DNA of 64,000 nucleotides from Glaciecola sp964643575 (lineage in GTDB: Bacteria > Pseudomonadota > Gammaproteobacteria > Enterobacterales > Alteromonadaceae). Where the stretch lies: the NCBI GenBank assembly GCA_964643575.1, contig CAZXTD010000003.1, positions 5,156 to 69,155 on the forward strand, written 5' to 3'. The number at the start of each line of letters is the position of its first letter. The first letter of the stretch is position 1. Both the position numbers and the translations under genes were made by a program. This document shows, piece by piece, positions 63,649 to 64,000 of this stretch. The notes under the pieces are model-generated. The model saw only the letters and a list, made by a program, of their open reading frames with translations, did no database searches and was not told the origin of the DNA.

Positions 63649-64000
63649 TCAACGAGTTTGAGATTGACTAGGTGTTCTGACTCAAAAGTCTGCCCGTGAA
63701 CAACAGATATGGGCAAGCACAAATTCGAGCAATCTGAAGCGACCTCCGGGACGCTTCTTTGTTCTATTGTAAACACTGGGCGTAAAAATGGCTCTTCGTC
63801 GCACAACATTTCAAACTAACACGTCAAACAAAACTCACACAATTCGGCATTTCAACAAACCGACCTAATCTGTAGGACAGTTGCAACCAACGGTAGCGTA
63901 TAGTGTTAACCCTCCTTGTACTCAAAATGCTTTATTGTGCCGCGTATTTCCTAAGGGTGATGAGAATCCAATATTAGATACTTTAATCATATGTTTACAC
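63649..64000. other. Right-edge region without a supported gene
   Basis: About 350 bases. A terminator-like hairpin lies at 63736-63760. The remainder shows no gene I can support on either strand within the window. It may be the upstream region of a gene beyond the edge. Confidence 0.45.
63736..63760 (+). terminator. Rho-independent terminator after the SDR gene
   Basis: GAAGCG (63736-63741) pairs with CGCTTC (63752-63757) around a 10-base loop and is followed by TTTGTT. Confidence 0.7.

Overview
The window looks like the chromosome of a marine gammaproteobacterium, most likely in the Alteromonadales. The gene sets pointing that way are rpe-trpS-pabA, an arginine succinyltransferase block (astC-astA-astD), a TorF-type porin, DUF2982, DUF3718 and LytTR two-component pairs. 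This placement rests on gene families and layout, not on a search. The sequence is a draft assembly: four runs of exactly 10 N (5139-5148, 26482-26491, 31826-31835, 47558-47567) each interrupt a gene or its leader. Reading-frame phase shows the 10 N are placeholders at two of them. At pyrB the two flanks carry homologous but different copies of the same 49 codons, so the join there may be chimeric.

Layout. 1-4.4 kb: end of a porin gene, then rpe, trpS, pabA and an HDOD gene. 4.4-9.6 kb: the arginine/ornithine succinyl pathway behind ARG-box-like palindromes, plus a DUF1338 metalloenzyme. 9.6-21.1 kb: an orphan cysD, a 1547-residue membrane protein of unknown family, parC and a BarA-like hybrid kinase. 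21.1-27.4 kb: a TetR-controlled RND efflux operon that also encodes a 37-residue CxxC membrane peptide and DUF2982. 27.4-30.9 kb: a LytS/LytTR pair with an EamA transporter, and a DUF3718 protein. 31.1-34.7 kb: pyrB, hemL and a class III nucleotide cyclase. 48.8-55.4 kb: a PQQ-type sugar dehydrogenase, pntAB, a VapBC-like toxin-antitoxin pair and a coq7 operon. 55.7-64 kb: a second LytS/LytTR pair, an NHL-repeat protein, a double-glycine peptide locus, an ankyrin-like protein, a PEP mutase-family enzyme and an SDR.

The accessory core is 35.2-48.7 kb. Here a secreted 73-residue peptide, a LuxR-type regulator, two small proteins, and four tandem genes for nearly identical 40-residue peptides lie together. 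The peptides have a conserved front half and a GxxxGxxxG glycine-zipper tail. They are followed by two proteins that each look like a cupin-like domain plus HEAT repeats, an ABC-2 (NatAB-like) transporter, a polytopic membrane protein and a MacAB-like periplasmic adaptor/ABC exporter. An SDR and a strong terminator end the run, and a CadC/ToxR-like regulator with a TolB-like propeller follows. I read this as a candidate undescribed peptide production, modification, export and self-protection system. Function is inferred from architecture only.

A second peptide system lies at 58.7-59.4 kb on the minus strand. Two small genes missed by ordinary ORF size limits encode peptides with canonical double-glycine leaders and 36-residue cores, followed by a 62-residue two-helix membrane protein that could confer immunity. 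A perfect 17-bp inverted repeat precedes them and a perfect 12-bp hairpin lies before the immunity candidate. No C39 peptidase transporter is encoded in the window.
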